Assembly: GCF_900167025.1 (NCBI RefSeq)
Contig: NZ_FUXC01000008.1
Span: forward strand, 65,745 to 129,744
From: Treponema berlinense
Lineage (GTDB): Bacteria; Spirochaetota; Spirochaetia; Treponematales; Treponemataceae
Direction: 5' to 3'
Length of the DNA: 64,000 nucleotides
Shown here: in pieces, positions 1 to 8,476 of the stretch
Layout of the letters: every line of letters begins with the position of its first letter
Numbering within the stretch: position 1 is the first letter of the stretch
Position numbers and translations under genes: made by a program
The notes under the pieces: model-generated
Told to the model about the DNA's origin: nothing
The model's database searches: none
Seen by the model: only the letters and a program-made list of their open reading frames with translations

Positions 1-462
1 GCAAGAATTGCCGAGCTTTCGGAAGATGTTATTGAACAGTGCCTTGACGGATTGAAGGAAAAATATTCTCAGGAAAGTTCTGGTGTTGAGCTTTCAAAAA
101 TTACAGGCGGCTGGACGCTTACTCCAAAAAAAGAATTTTGGGAAGTTCTAAAAGAACGGTATGGAAATAAAAATGCAGGAAGATTGAGCCGTTCAGCAAT
201 GGAAGTTCTTTCGATTATTGCCTATAAACAGCCGATTACGCGTGCGGAAATTGAAGCAATCCGTGGAGTTCCGCCGGATAATATGATTCGTATCCTTCAG
301 GAGAGGCAGCTTGTAAAGGAAGTTGGCAGAAAAGATGCTCCTGGAAGACCGTGTCAGTTTGGAACTACAAAAGAATTCTTGAAATTTTTTAATCTCAATT
401 CAATTGCAGAACTTCCTGCTCTTGACGAGAAAGAATCAGAGAGGTTCGAACTTGCAAGATAA
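1..462 (+). CDS. scpB: Segregation and condensation protein B, 5'-truncated
   Basis: The reading frame is open from the first base and ends with TAA at 460-462, so the gene begins before the window. ScpB is the winged-helix partner of ScpA in the SMC-ScpAB complex that organises the chromosome during segregation. The visible part carries the family core: the IIAYKQPITRAEIE stretch, then EVGRKDAPGRP and FGTTKEFLKFF near the C-terminus. About 150 residues are visible, most of the second winged helix and tail. The last 11 bases overlap the next gene, which suggests translational coupling. Confident from the conserved motifs. Confidence 0.95.
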   Translation, partial: ARIAELSEDVIEQCLDGLKEKYSQESSGVELSKITGGWTLTPKKEFWEVLKERYGNKNAGRLSRSAMEVLSIIAYKQPITRAEIEAIRGVPPDNMIRILQERQLVKEVGRKDAPGRPCQFGTTKEFLKFFNLNSIAELPALDEKESERFELAR

Positions 463-1204
463 TTCTCAAGAAAAAAAACAAATTCGGCTTCAGGCATTTC
501 TTGCACATTGCGGACTTGCAAGCCGGCGTGCCTGCGAAAATATAATTACGGACGGACGCGTGAGCGTAAACGGAAAAATAGTCAATGAATTAGGGACAAA
601 GGTTTCAGAAAATGATGTTGTCTGCGTTGACGGAAAACAGATTTCCCTTGAAAAAAGAAAAATTTACGTTTTATTGAATAAACCTGCTGGCTACGTATGT
701 ACTCAAAACGACGAGAAAGACAGACCGGTGGCTGTAGATATTCTGAAAGAAAAATATTCTGAGAGACTGTACAATGTCGGCCGTCTTGATATGTTCAGCC
801 GCGGAGCCATAATTTTTACAAATGATGGAGATTTTGCCGCAAAGTTGAGCCATCCTTCCAGTGAAATCGAAAAAGAATATCTTGTAGAAACCAGTTATCC
901 TCTGCCGGAAGGTCTTGAAAATCGCTTTACGCGCGGAATCCGTGTTGAGGGAATCTTTTACAGGGCAAAAAGCGCGCAGGTTGTAAATTCTCACAAGATG
1001 AAGGTTGTCCTTGTCGAGGGTAAAAACCGTGAAATTCGCCGTGTATTTAGCGATGCGGGAGCTGCAATACGAAGCCTTCAGCGTGTCAGAATTGGAAATG
1101 TAAAACTTGAAAATTTGGAAGAGGGAAAATTCCGGGAGCTTTCTGAAAAGGAAGTAAAAGAACTTTTGTCTCTTTGCAAAAATAATATTGGGAGCGGAAT
1201 ATGA
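452..1204 (+). CDS. Pseudouridine synthase, RsuA/RluB family
   Basis: This enzyme should convert a uridine in 16S or 23S rRNA to pseudouridine. An N-terminal S4 RNA-binding domain (about residues 10-65, with ASRRACE and GRVSVNG) is followed by the RsuA/RluB catalytic domain. The catalytic Asp lies in VGRLDMFSRG, a slightly divergent form of the usual GRLDxxTxGL, and KNREIRR lies near the C-terminus. I place the start at TTG 452 because AGAGAGG sits 8 bases upstream. A longer TTG start at 404 would lie deep inside scpB. The gene ends in an ATGA overlap with cmk-rpsA. RluB and RsuA cannot be separated by eye. scpB beside an rluB-type gene is a common bacterial arrangement. Confidence 0.88.
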   Translation: MQDNSQEKKQIRLQAFLAHCGLASRRACENIITDGRVSVNGKIVNELGTKVSENDVVCVDGKQISLEKRKIYVLLNKPAGYVCTQNDEKDRPVAVDILKEKYSERLYNVGRLDMFSRGAIIFTNDGDFAAKLSHPSSEIEKEYLVETSYPLPEGLENRFTRGIRVEGIFYRAKSAQVVNSHKMKVVLVEGKNREIRRVFSDAGAAIRSLQRVRIGNVKLENLEEGKFRELSEKEVKELLSLCKNNIGSGI

Positions 1205-3549
1205 TAATCGCAATGGACGGACCTGCTGGAACAGGAAAATCTACAATTGCATCGTTGATTGCAAAAAAATTAAAAATTACATATCTGAACAGCGGAAGTT
1301 TTTATCGGGCGCTTACAATGGCTCTTAATTCTTCTGATATCGATATTTCAGATTCTGAAAAGGTGCTTGAATTCTGCAAAAAACAGAAGCTTGAATATAA
1401 AAATTCACGACTTGTGCTTAATGGAGTCGATGTTGAAGACCATCTTCACGATGATGCGGTTAGCGAAAAAGTTGCGCAAGTGTCTTCGATTGTGCCTGTC
1501 CGCCATCTTGTAAACGAAAAAATGCAGGAAATAACAAAGTCTCTTGATATTGTCTGTGAAGGACGCGATATGACGACAGTTGTTTTTCCAGACGCTCAGT
1601 ACAAGTTCTATCTTGACGCCTCGGTAGATGTTCAGGCTCAGCGCCGTTTCGACCAGGGCGTTTCTAATATGACGCTCGAAGAAGTAAAGGCGGCAATTAT
1701 AAAACGCGATGAAATTGACAGGAATAAAGCTGAGGGAGCTTTAAAACGTGCTCCTGATGCCTTCTACATTGATACATCAAACTTGACTATAGAACAGGTT
1801 TGTGCGATAATCTTAAGTAAAATTCAAAACAAAGGGTTTACTATGGAACAGATGGAAGTGGAAAAGGAAGAGACAAAAAACTCTATCCAGACACAATTAG
1901 AGGAGTCTCTCAAGAGCTTTATGCCTCTTGAAGATGGTCAGCTTGTTGACGGTACTGTAATTGCAGTTACGGATGAACTTGTATTTATCGATATTGGTGC
2001 TAAATCGGAAGGAAAAATTCCTGTACAGGAATTTGCAGGAAAACTGCCAAAACCTGGCGATGTAGTTTCTTGCGTGCTTGTAAAGCTTAACGGACGCAAT
2101 GGTCCGGAAGTTTCTTTCACAAAAGCACAGTCAAAACAGTTGTGGAAAGATCTCCGCAAGGCTGCTGATGAAAAAACTCCAATTGAAGGAACAATTGAAA
2201 AAGAAGTAAAAGGCGGTTTTGAAGTAAACCTCGGTGGCGATATTCGTGCATTCTTGCCAATCAGTCAGTCTGATTCTTCAAAAGTTGAAGAACCGAAAAA
2301 ACTTATTGGAACAGTTTCAAAATTCTATATTGAAAGACTTTATTCGGATAACAAGGCAAATGTTGTTGTAAACCGCAGAAAGTATCTTGAAGAAATTATC
2401 AACAAGGCTCGCGATGATTTCTTTGCAAATACTCAGGTTGGCGACACTGTAAAAGGAACTGTAAAATCATTTACAAGTTTCGGTGCTTTTATCGATCTTG
2501 GCGGTTTCGACGGTCTTCTTCATATCAATGATATGAGCTGGGGACATGTAACTCGTCCAAAGGATTTCGTAAAAAAAGGACAGGAAATTGAGCTTAAAGT
2601 AATTGCTCTTAATCCGGAAGACAAGAGAATCAACCTTTCTCTCAAACATTTTACTGAAGATCCTTGGGTTCATTTTGAAGATAAATATCATGTAAATGAT
2701 GTTGTTGAAGGAACAGTCACAAAACTCACAGACTTTGGCGCTTTCATTGCTCTTGAAGAGGGAATTGAAGGTCTTGCTCACATTTCTGAATTCAGCTGGA
2801 CAAAGAAAGTAAACAAGGCTTCTGATATGGTTCAGATTGGCGACAAAGTAAAATGTATGGTTCTTGGCTATGATATTCAGGCTGGACGCGTTTCTCTCGG
2901 TTTGAAACAGGTTACACCAAATCCTTGGGATACAATTTCTGAAAAATATGCAGTTGATTCTGTAGTTCACGGAAAAGTTGTAAAAATCACAAATGCAGGC
3001 GCATTTATTCAGCTTGAAGAAGGCATCGACGGATTCCTCCATTCAGAAGATATTTCTTGGACAAAGAAGGTTAAGCATCCTGGCAGCGAATTTGCAGTTG
3101 ATCAGGAACTTGATGTAAAAATTCTTGATGTAAATCCTGAACAGCACCGTATTACAGTTGGTTTGAAACAGCTTACTGATAATCCTTGGGTGGCATTTGC
3201 AGACAAATACCATGTAGGTTCAACTCTTGAAGGCGAAATTACATCAATTACTGATTTTGGTGTGTTTGTAAGAGCTCCAGAGGGAATCGAAGGTCTTGTA
3301 AACAAGGCTAACCTCAGCGACGACAAAGATGTTCCTTTTGAAGAGGCTGTTGAAAAATACAAGGTAGGCGACAAAGTTAACGTTTACGTTGTAGACATCA
3401 ATGTTGAAAGAGAGAAAGTTGCTTTTTCTGTAAAAGATTTCAAAAAAGCTCAGGCTCGTAAAGAAATCAATCAGTATATTTCTTCTGAAGACAATGTTGG
3501 CGGTGCTTACACACTCGGCGACATGCTTAACGATCAGAAAAACAATTAG
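1201..3549 (+). CDS. cmk-rpsA: Fused cytidylate kinase and 30S ribosomal protein S1
   Basis: Residues 1 to about 215 form a CMP/dCMP kinase with the P-loop GPAGTGKST at 7-15 and the EGRDMTT motif. The rest is ribosomal protein S1 with six S1 RNA-binding repeats, starting near residues 245, 325, 413, 497, 584 and 671. Repeats 3-6 carry the typical FGAFI and GLLHI/GLAHI patterns. The fusion is known in treponemes. At the domain junction an ATG at 1843 is preceded by AAAGGG with a 6-base spacer. Initiation there would give a 568-residue S1, about the size of free-standing S1 proteins. The start at 1201 overlaps the upstream stop (ATGA). Confidence 0.96.
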   Translation: MIIAMDGPAGTGKSTIASLIAKKLKITYLNSGSFYRALTMALNSSDIDISDSEKVLEFCKKQKLEYKNSRLVLNGVDVEDHLHDDAVSEKVAQVSSIVPVRHLVNEKMQEITKSLDIVCEGRDMTTVVFPDAQYKFYLDASVDVQAQRRFDQGVSNMTLEEVKAAIIKRDEIDRNKAEGALKRAPDAFYIDTSNLTIEQVCAIILSKIQNKGFTMEQMEVEKEETKNSIQTQLEESLKSFMPLEDGQLVDGTVIAVTDELVFIDIGAKSEGKIPVQEFAGKLPKPGDVVSCVLVKLNGRNGPEVSFTKAQSKQLWKDLRKAADEKTPIEGTIEKEVKGGFEVNLGGDIRAFLPISQSDSSKVEEPKKLIGTVSKFYIERLYSDNKANVVVNRRKYLEEIINKARDDFFANTQVGDTVKGTVKSFTSFGAFIDLGGFDGLLHINDMSWGHVTRPKDFVKKGQEIELKVIALNPEDKRINLSLKHFTEDPWVHFEDKYHVNDVVEGTVTKLTDFGAFIALEEGIEGLAHISEFSWTKKVNKASDMVQIGDKVKCMVLGYDIQAGRVSLGLKQVTPNPWDTISEKYAVDSVVHGKVVKITNAGAFIQLEEGIDGFLHSEDISWTKKVKHPGSEFAVDQELDVKILDVNPEQHRITVGLKQLTDNPWVAFADKYHVGSTLEGEITSITDFGVFVRAPEGIEGLVNKANLSDDKDVPFEEAVEKYKVGDKVNVYVVDINVEREKVAFSVKDFKKAQARKEINQYISSEDNVGGAYTLGDMLNDQKNN

Positions 3550-3558
3550 TTGATTTCG

Positions 3559-5115
3559 ATGGGTGAACTTACTTCTCTTACTCTTGAAAAACTTAAAACA
3601 CTCATCGAAATAAACGGCAGAATAAATTCAAATTATTCAGATGTAAAGGCATTGCTGGTTTATATTCTTGAATCAGCAATGCGTTTGGTCGAATGTGAAT
3701 CTTCTTCACTTCTGCTTGTAAACAAAGAAGACGGAACTCTTCGCTTTGTTGTTGCCCTTGGACCGAAAGGTGCCGAGGCAAAGAATATAATTGTTGAAAA
3801 AAACAGTATTGCCGGTTGGGTTGTTGAAAATAATAAGCATGTAATCGTCAATAATGTGGGGCTTGATCCTCGCTTTTCAGATACGGTTCAAAACAAGACT
3901 GGTTATGTAACAAAGACGATGATTGCAATTCCAATGCGCGTAAAAGGACAATGCATTGGTGTTATAGAGCTTATAAACAAGTCTGGTTCACGGGGATTTT
4001 GCAATTCTGATTTGGAAATTTTAAATCTTCTGGCAAGCCAGGCAGGAATTGCGTATTTGAACGCAGATTCTTACCGGTCGGCAAAAGATAATTTTTCTGT
4101 ATTGCAGAATAACATCGTTAGTGGAAGTGATTATCATCCTTTTGTTGCAAAAAGTCCTGTTGTCCTGGATTTGCTTCATGTAATCGATGAGGTTGCGAAG
4201 GCGAATACAACAATTCTTATAACAGGCGAAAGCGGTGTCGGAAAAGAGCTTTTCGCGGAACAGATTCATTTGCGGTCAAACAGGGTCGGAAAGCCCTTTT
4301 TGCGCGTAAATTGTGCGGCTTTGTCATCTGCGCTTTTGGAAAGTGAATTATTCGGCCATGTAAAAGGTGCTTTTACAGATGCTGTTTCTGACAGAAAGGG
4401 AAGGTTTGAGGCGGCAGAAGGCGGAACTTTATTTCTTGATGAAATTGGTGAATTGCCTTTGGAATTGCAGTCAAAACTTCTAAGGGTTTTGCAGAATCAC
4501 ACTTTTGAAAGAGTTGGTTCTAATGAAACGATTTCTGTCGATGTCAGGATCATTGCTGCGACAAACCGTAATCTTGAAAAAATGGTAAGCGAAGGTTCAT
4601 TCCGTAGCGATTTGTATTACAGGCTGAATGTAATGCCTTTAAATGTTCCTCCTTTGAGGGAACGGAAGGAAGATGTTCTTCCGCTTGCAAAATTCTTTTT
4701 GGCAGAATTTGCAAACGAAACAAAAAAGAATTTCGAGTCTTTTTCGGCAGCCGCAGAGAAAGCTCTTTTGGAATATTATTGGCCTGGAAATATTCGGGAA
4801 TTGGAAAATTCGATAGAAAGGGCCTGTGTTTTGGGTAAGCCTCCGCTTATTCAGACTGAAGATTTAAGAATCAATTCAAATGCTTCCAGTGTTCAAAAAA
4901 ATAAAACGCAGGATAGTTTTGAAGAGATTGCTGATGAAATTGCGAATCCAGCTGATGGTGACAGAACCTTAAAAACAGCTTTAAATAAATTTAAAACCGC
5001 CTATATTAAGAAAATCCTTGATTCTACATCTTGGAATCAGACTGAGGCGGGAAAAATTTTGGGAATCCAGCGGACTTATGTTTCACGATTGCTGAATGAA
5101 CTTAAAATCCGTTGA
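3559..5115 (+). CDS. Sigma-54-dependent transcriptional activator with GAF sensor domain
   Basis: The predicted protein is an NtrC/NifA-class enhancer-binding activator. An N-terminal GAF domain (about residues 25-170) is followed by an AAA+ sigma-54 interaction domain and a C-terminal Fis-type helix-turn-helix. The AAA+ domain has Walker A GESGVGKE, Walker B GGTLFLDEIGE and an arginine-finger region FRSDLYYRLN. The sigma-54 contact loop reads GAFTDA (4366-4383) instead of canonical GAFTGA. No receiver domain is present, so a ligand bound to GAF is the likely signal. ATG 3559 is chosen, but TTG 3550, directly after the cmk-rpsA stop, is also possible. Neither has a clear ribosome-binding site, so coupling to cmk-rpsA is likely. 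Targets are unknown. Confidence 0.9.
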   Translation: MGELTSLTLEKLKTLIEINGRINSNYSDVKALLVYILESAMRLVECESSSLLLVNKEDGTLRFVVALGPKGAEAKNIIVEKNSIAGWVVENNKHVIVNNVGLDPRFSDTVQNKTGYVTKTMIAIPMRVKGQCIGVIELINKSGSRGFCNSDLEILNLLASQAGIAYLNADSYRSAKDNFSVLQNNIVSGSDYHPFVAKSPVVLDLLHVIDEVAKANTTILITGESGVGKELFAEQIHLRSNRVGKPFLRVNCAALSSALLESELFGHVKGAFTDAVSDRKGRFEAAEGGTLFLDEIGELPLELQSKLLRVLQNHTFERVGSNETISVDVRIIAATNRNLEKMVSEGSFRSDLYYRLNVMPLNVPPLRERKEDVLPLAKFFLAEFANETKKNFESFSAAAEKALLEYYWPGNIRELENSIERACVLGKPPLIQTEDLRINSNASSVQKNKTQDSFEEIADEIANPADGDRTLKTALNKFKTAYIKKILDSTSWNQTEAGKILGIQRTYVSRLLNELKIR

Positions 5116-5144
5116 ATATAAATAAAAAATTTGGAGATAAAAAT

Positions 5145-5810
5145 ATGTCTAATGAAGAAGAAAAAACGTCTGTTCTTGGAAAATTCCTTGAAAAAAATAT
5201 AAAAGTTATCGGCGGTTTGATTGCCGTTTTAATCGTGTTTGTTATTGTTGCAGTAGTCGGATCTTCAATAAAAACAAAGGCTGCTGAGAAGGGACTTTCT
5301 CAGGTTGATGCGATTGAATACACTTTCAAAAAAGATGCGGATGATATTTCTGCGGAAGATTTTAAGGCTAAACAGGATGCCGCTCTTTCTGAACTTGAAG
5401 CGCTTGCTTCGAAAGGTGGAATTGTCGGTGTAAGGGCAAATATGCTTAAGGCTGAGATTCTTTTTGAACAGAAAAATTACAATGCAAGCCGCAGTGCCTG
5501 GTTAAAGGCTGCTGATGCAAAAAAATCGGCCTATACAGCTCCTCTTTGTTATTACAATGCGGCAATTTGTTCTGAAAACTTGAATGATTTGGAAGGCGCT
5601 GTTTCTGGTTACGAAAAGGCTATTTCTTCAAAAGATTTTTATCTTATCGACCATGCATATTTTAGTCTCGGTCGCGTAAACGAAGCAAAAGGTGATTTGG
5701 AAAAAGCTGTTGCGGCTTATGAAAAAATTGAAGCGATTCATTCTGGTTCAAGATGGGCAAATCTTGCAAAAGACAGGATTATTGCAATCAATTCAACAAA
5801 AGCAGAATAA
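5145..5810 (+). CDS. Membrane-anchored TPR protein
   Basis: The protein has 221 residues. A short charged N-terminus is followed by one strongly hydrophobic segment (about residues 20-45, VIGGLIAVLIVFVIVAVV), then an alpha-helical region with TPR-like repeats (for example ALCYYNAA and HAYFSLGRVNEAKGDLEKA). The topology suggests a single-pass inner-membrane protein with its TPR domain in the periplasm, resembling YfgM/tol-pal TPR proteins in outline. ATG 5145 is chosen because TTGGAGAT lies 8-12 bases upstream. It follows the activator gene by 29 bases and could be co-transcribed. The role is probably protein-protein contact; no specific function is visible. Confidence 0.8.
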   Translation: MSNEEEKTSVLGKFLEKNIKVIGGLIAVLIVFVIVAVVGSSIKTKAAEKGLSQVDAIEYTFKKDADDISAEDFKAKQDAALSELEALASKGGIVGVRANMLKAEILFEQKNYNASRSAWLKAADAKKSAYTAPLCYYNAAICSENLNDLEGAVSGYEKAISSKDFYLIDHAYFSLGRVNEAKGDLEKAVAAYEKIEAIHSGSRWANLAKDRIIAINSTKAE

Positions 5811-5846
5811 TTTGTAACCTGATAAAGGTAAAATAGTTTTTTTATT

Positions 5847-6755
5847 ATGAAAAGTTTCCCTATGGCGAGTAAAATATTTATTACGTGTATTCTTGCCCTT
5901 GCGGAAACTTTTTTTGTTTCCTGCGGACTTGAAGATGTAATAACAGTAAATGCCCCGACATCTTTAATCAATAGCCCGCTTTATAGTGGCGATGATTATT
6001 TGAAATGGTACGCTTCTTTTAGGGTGAATGAAACTGACCAGCCCGATTCTTTTTCTGGAACTGAAATTTATTATAAAATTTACAATAATTCCAGTGATTT
6101 AATCTCCCAGCGAAATTCAATTCTCTCGGTAAACACGAGCAGTAATTCGACAGCCGCAGCCACAAGAATGATCGATACTTATCAATATCAGGTTTTGGGC
6201 GCGCATTCTTTTAAGACCGGAAAAACTGTTTCTCAGTCGGTTTTTGTTCCTGCGGATATTCTAAAAAACAGTTTAAATGTCGCTTTTAGGGTAAAAACTT
6301 ATACAGGAAATGAAAATTACGGAGCTAATGGCGAAGATGTTTCTGATTTTGAGCAATTTCGTGCCTGTATAAAGTTTTCTGGCCGTTTAAGGGCTTTTGT
6401 CAATGGTTCTACAGTTTTTGTTGGTTATGATTCTTCTGAAGGCTGGAAATATTTTTCTGGAACTTCGGGTGGTTCTGGAACCGCAGTTGCGTATAATGAT
6501 ATAGATTTTATCGTTCCTGCAAGAAATAATGGAAAGTCATTTGATTTTTTTGACGAGCAGGATACAGATTCAGACGAGAATGTAGAGCCGTCGGAAAGCG
6601 ATGGTGACTATAAGCATAATGATTCGGCTTCTGCGAGCGATACTTATTATGTCCAGTTTTTTGCGGTTGGTGTTGCATTTGATGGCAGTTCACTTTCAAA
6701 CGCTTATAGCCTTGTCCTAGATCTTGGTTCTGTTCCGATAATAAAAAATAAATAG
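5847..6755 (+). CDS. Putative lipoprotein, function unknown
   Basis: The 302-residue product has a hydrophobic signal segment ending in FFVSC at about residue 27, a loose spirochaete-type lipobox, so it is probably lipidated. The mature part is rich in Ser, Asn, Tyr and Asp, with an acidic stretch (DEQDTDSDENVEPSESDGD) near residues 230-250. This is typical of surface or periplasmic spirochaete lipoproteins. I recognise no domain. A second ATG at 5862 could be the start and would still keep the signal. It is the last gene before the tRNA. Confidence 0.6.
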   Translation: MKSFPMASKIFITCILALAETFFVSCGLEDVITVNAPTSLINSPLYSGDDYLKWYASFRVNETDQPDSFSGTEIYYKIYNNSSDLISQRNSILSVNTSSNSTAAATRMIDTYQYQVLGAHSFKTGKTVSQSVFVPADILKNSLNVAFRVKTYTGNENYGANGEDVSDFEQFRACIKFSGRLRAFVNGSTVFVGYDSSEGWKYFSGTSGGSGTAVAYNDIDFIVPARNNGKSFDFFDEQDTDSDENVEPSESDGDYKHNDSASASDTYYVQFFAVGVAFDGSSLSNAYSLVLDLGSVPIIKNK

Positions 6756-6878
6756 CAATTACTGGAAGTGTTTTTCTGGGGCAAAAAACAAAAATTGCCA
6801 AAAATTGCTATAAATTTAAAAAATACAGCAAATTGAGTGTTGCAAAAAAAATACAATTTTGATAAAGTAAATAAATAC

Positions 6879-6953
6879 GAGATTGTAGCTCAGTTGGATT
6901 AGAGCATCTGCCTTCTAAGCAGAGGGTCGCGTGTTCGAATCACGCCAGTCTCA
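6879..6953 (+). tRNA. tRNA-Arg (anticodon TCT)
   Basis: A full cloverleaf is visible. The acceptor stem GAGATTG pairs with CAGTCTC (one G-U). The D arm is GCTC-loop-GAGC, the anticodon loop CTTCTAA reads TCT, and the T arm has GTTCGAATC. The discriminator base is A and CCA is not encoded. TTGCAA (6840) and GATAAA (6861) upstream could be its promoter, though their spacing is short (15 bases). No integrase or duplicated tRNA end is seen nearby. Confidence 0.95.
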
Positions 6954-7000
6954 AAAAGCGTGTAATTCGTTGAGTAGAACGGGATTGCGCGCTTTTTTTT
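6953..7000 (+). terminator. Rho-independent terminator after tRNA-Arg
   Basis: AAAAAGCGTGT (6953-6963) pairs with GCGCGCTTTTT (6987-6997), followed by a T run. The A-rich 5' arm also lets it act for the convergent GH18-like gene that ends at 7000. Confidence 0.65.
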
Positions 7001-8022
7001 TATTTATTTTCTTCAGTCTCTTTTATTTTTAAGTGCTTCCAGTATGCTTCGTCTTCCTGTCCGATTCTCCAAAAACTCAGGGCTTTTATTTCATTTTCTG
7101 CATACATTTTTGTCCTGACAAAAAGGGAAGTTTCATCGTCATAAAAAACCGTGATATTCAGTTTTTTTGTAATTGTAAAACTTGGAACTCCATATTCATC
7201 GCGTCTGTGGTTTTTTACCTTGTTTTCTTCCATTATTTTTTGCAGCGTCGGGTAGATGTATGCTTTTCCGCCGAGAGTATCATCTCTCCAGGCTCTTCCG
7301 TAAAACGAAAGTCCCATTACAAGTTTTTCCGGAGGAATTTGACTTTTTGCATAGTCTGAAATCTTTTTGCACCAGTCAGTGCTTGCTATCGGACCTGGTT
7401 TGCTTGTGGCCCAGTGCTCATCGTAGGCCATTATGATGATTTTATCCGCAACCTTTGCAAGTTTTTCATAATTATAGGCATCTTTTGAAAGAGTCCTTAT
7501 TCTCGCAGGAATTGCAATAGAAAGTGTTTTTTCGCCAAGTTTTGATTTTAAAATTTTCAAAAATTCAATAAAATTTTCATCATCTTCAGGACTTACAAGT
7601 TCCCAGTCAACCTGAAGCCCGTCATAAGTCTTGCTTGCTTCTATTAAATCGTCAATAATTTTGTTTCTGAGCGGAAGTTCTGGTAAAAGCAAAAGGTGGG
7701 TTTGCGAGCGCGAGTCGCAGCTTGTTACGAGATGAACTTTTGCCGGACAGTCAGAAAAATATTTTTCCTTAGGAGGGGGCGCCGGCACCTCGCTAAATGC
7801 CGAAATTGCTTCTGTAAAATAGCCGATGTCGGTAAGAGGAAGGTCTGGAGTGTATGAATCTTCTCTTTTATAAAAAACATAGCCCCAAAGTTCTTCAAAT
7901 TCGACTGTCTCGTCTTCAGAAAAATCTTTCTTAAAATCCCCATTTTTTGCCTTTGGTACCGAAGAGCATGAAAACAGCAGAAACAGAAAGAAAAAAATGT
8001 TTAATTTAAAAAAAATCTTCAT
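7000..8022 (-). CDS. Glycoside hydrolase family 18-like lipoprotein
   Basis: The 340-residue protein has a signal peptide with lipobox LLFSC (Cys at residue 19), then a GH18-type TIM-barrel. The catalytic signature DGLQVDWE (residues 134-141) matches DxxDxDxE, with Glu as the likely acid. Other family patterns are IIMAYDEHW and GLSFYGRAW. The closest style is the YaaH/chitinase-like group acting on GlcNAc polymers or peptidoglycan, but the substrate cannot be read from sequence. ATG 8022 is chosen because it begins an ideal lipoprotein signal. A longer frame to 8211 runs through hairpin-rich non-coding sequence and is unlikely. It is convergent with the tRNA. Confidence 0.85.
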   Translation of the reverse strand: MKIFFKLNIFFFLFLLFSCSSVPKAKNGDFKKDFSEDETVEFEELWGYVFYKREDSYTPDLPLTDIGYFTEAISAFSEVPAPPPKEKYFSDCPAKVHLVTSCDSRSQTHLLLLPELPLRNKIIDDLIEASKTYDGLQVDWELVSPEDDENFIEFLKILKSKLGEKTLSIAIPARIRTLSKDAYNYEKLAKVADKIIIMAYDEHWATSKPGPIASTDWCKKISDYAKSQIPPEKLVMGLSFYGRAWRDDTLGGKAYIYPTLQKIMEENKVKNHRRDEYGVPSFTITKKLNITVFYDDETSLFVRTKMYAENEIKALSFWRIGQEDEAYWKHLKIKETEENK

Positions 8023-8228
8023 ATACACAGGATAACAGAAAAATTTCAAAAAATCCAAAAAATCTTCTTTTTGAATTCGGGTGGCTTTTTGCCTTGCAAA
8101 AACCGAGCTTTTCAGGGCTGCGGTTTTCACCTCCGGTATTTTTGCATAGCAAAAACACACGCTTCGCGTCCCTTTCAATCTCTGCCACAAAAAAATGCCG
8201 CAAAAAAACATATTTTTGTTACTCTATG

Positions 8229-8257
8229 CTGACTTAGAATCTATTTCTTGTTATAAT
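8229..8257 (+). promoter_or_regulatory. Candidate sigma-70 promoter for ldhA
   Basis: CTGACT and a perfect TATAAT are separated by 17 bases. The predicted transcript would begin near 8264 and carry both repeat copies in a leader of about 210 bases. Confidence 0.5.
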
Positions 8258-8273
8258 CCGCTTAAAAATATTT

Positions 8274-8472
8274 CAGTTTGCTCAAGCGTTGCTTTCACAA
8301 ACTGTGATTCTCGCCATCCGTGGCTCGCCGCTAACGCGGTGCTTATTATGGAGGCATGATAAAAATTACATTCCTGTAATTTTTATCATTACAGTTTGTT
8401 CAAGCGTTGCTTTCACAAACTGTGATTCTCGCCATCCGTGGCTCGCCGCTAACGCGGTGCTTATTATGGAGG
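8274..8472 (+). repeat. 81-bp direct repeat duplicated at 118-bp spacing
   Basis: 8274-8354 and 8392-8472 match with a single visible difference (C versus T after CAGTTTG). Each copy contains the inverted pair CAGTTTG...CAAACTG and ends in a TTATTATGGAGG ribosome-binding-site-like end. Only the second copy abuts the true ldhA start. The first is followed by a pseudo-start ATGATAAAAATT resembling the first codons of ldhA. Confidence 0.9.
8356..8389 (+). promoter_or_regulatory. Perfect 15-bp hairpin in the ldhA leader
   Basis: ATGATAAAAATTACA (8356-8370), loop TTCC, then its exact complement (8375-8389). The left arm resembles the start of ldhA (ATGATAAAAATTGC). It lies between the two 81-bp copies and could be an RNA structure or the scar of the duplication. 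It lacks a T tail, so a simple terminator is unlikely. Confidence 0.7.
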
Positions 8473-8476
8473 AAAT

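Larger units (their letters stand above)
8023..8476. other. Non-coding leader region upstream of ldhA
   Basis: This 454-base gap holds no convincing gene. Between about 8085 and 8200 there are GC-rich blocks and small hairpins such as TTTTGCCTTGCAAAA and TTTTGCATAGCAAAA. Then follow a promoter candidate (8229-8257), two copies of an 81-bp sequence, and a 15-bp perfect hairpin between them. The GC-rich pieces stand out from the A/T-rich background and may be an interspersed repeat. Confidence 0.7.

Noticed and set aside
6879..7000. tRNA-Arg as an integration site for a mobile element
   Set aside because: There is no integrase, no duplicated tRNA 3' end, and the sequence on both sides is ordinary.
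8023..8211. N-terminal extension of the GH18-like protein
   Set aside because: The extended frame is rich in Lys, Cys and Phe, crosses small hairpins and hides an ideal lipoprotein signal that begins at 8022.
8356..8389. Hairpin as a simple terminator
   Set aside because: It has no T tail on the plus strand and lies between a promoter and ldhA.
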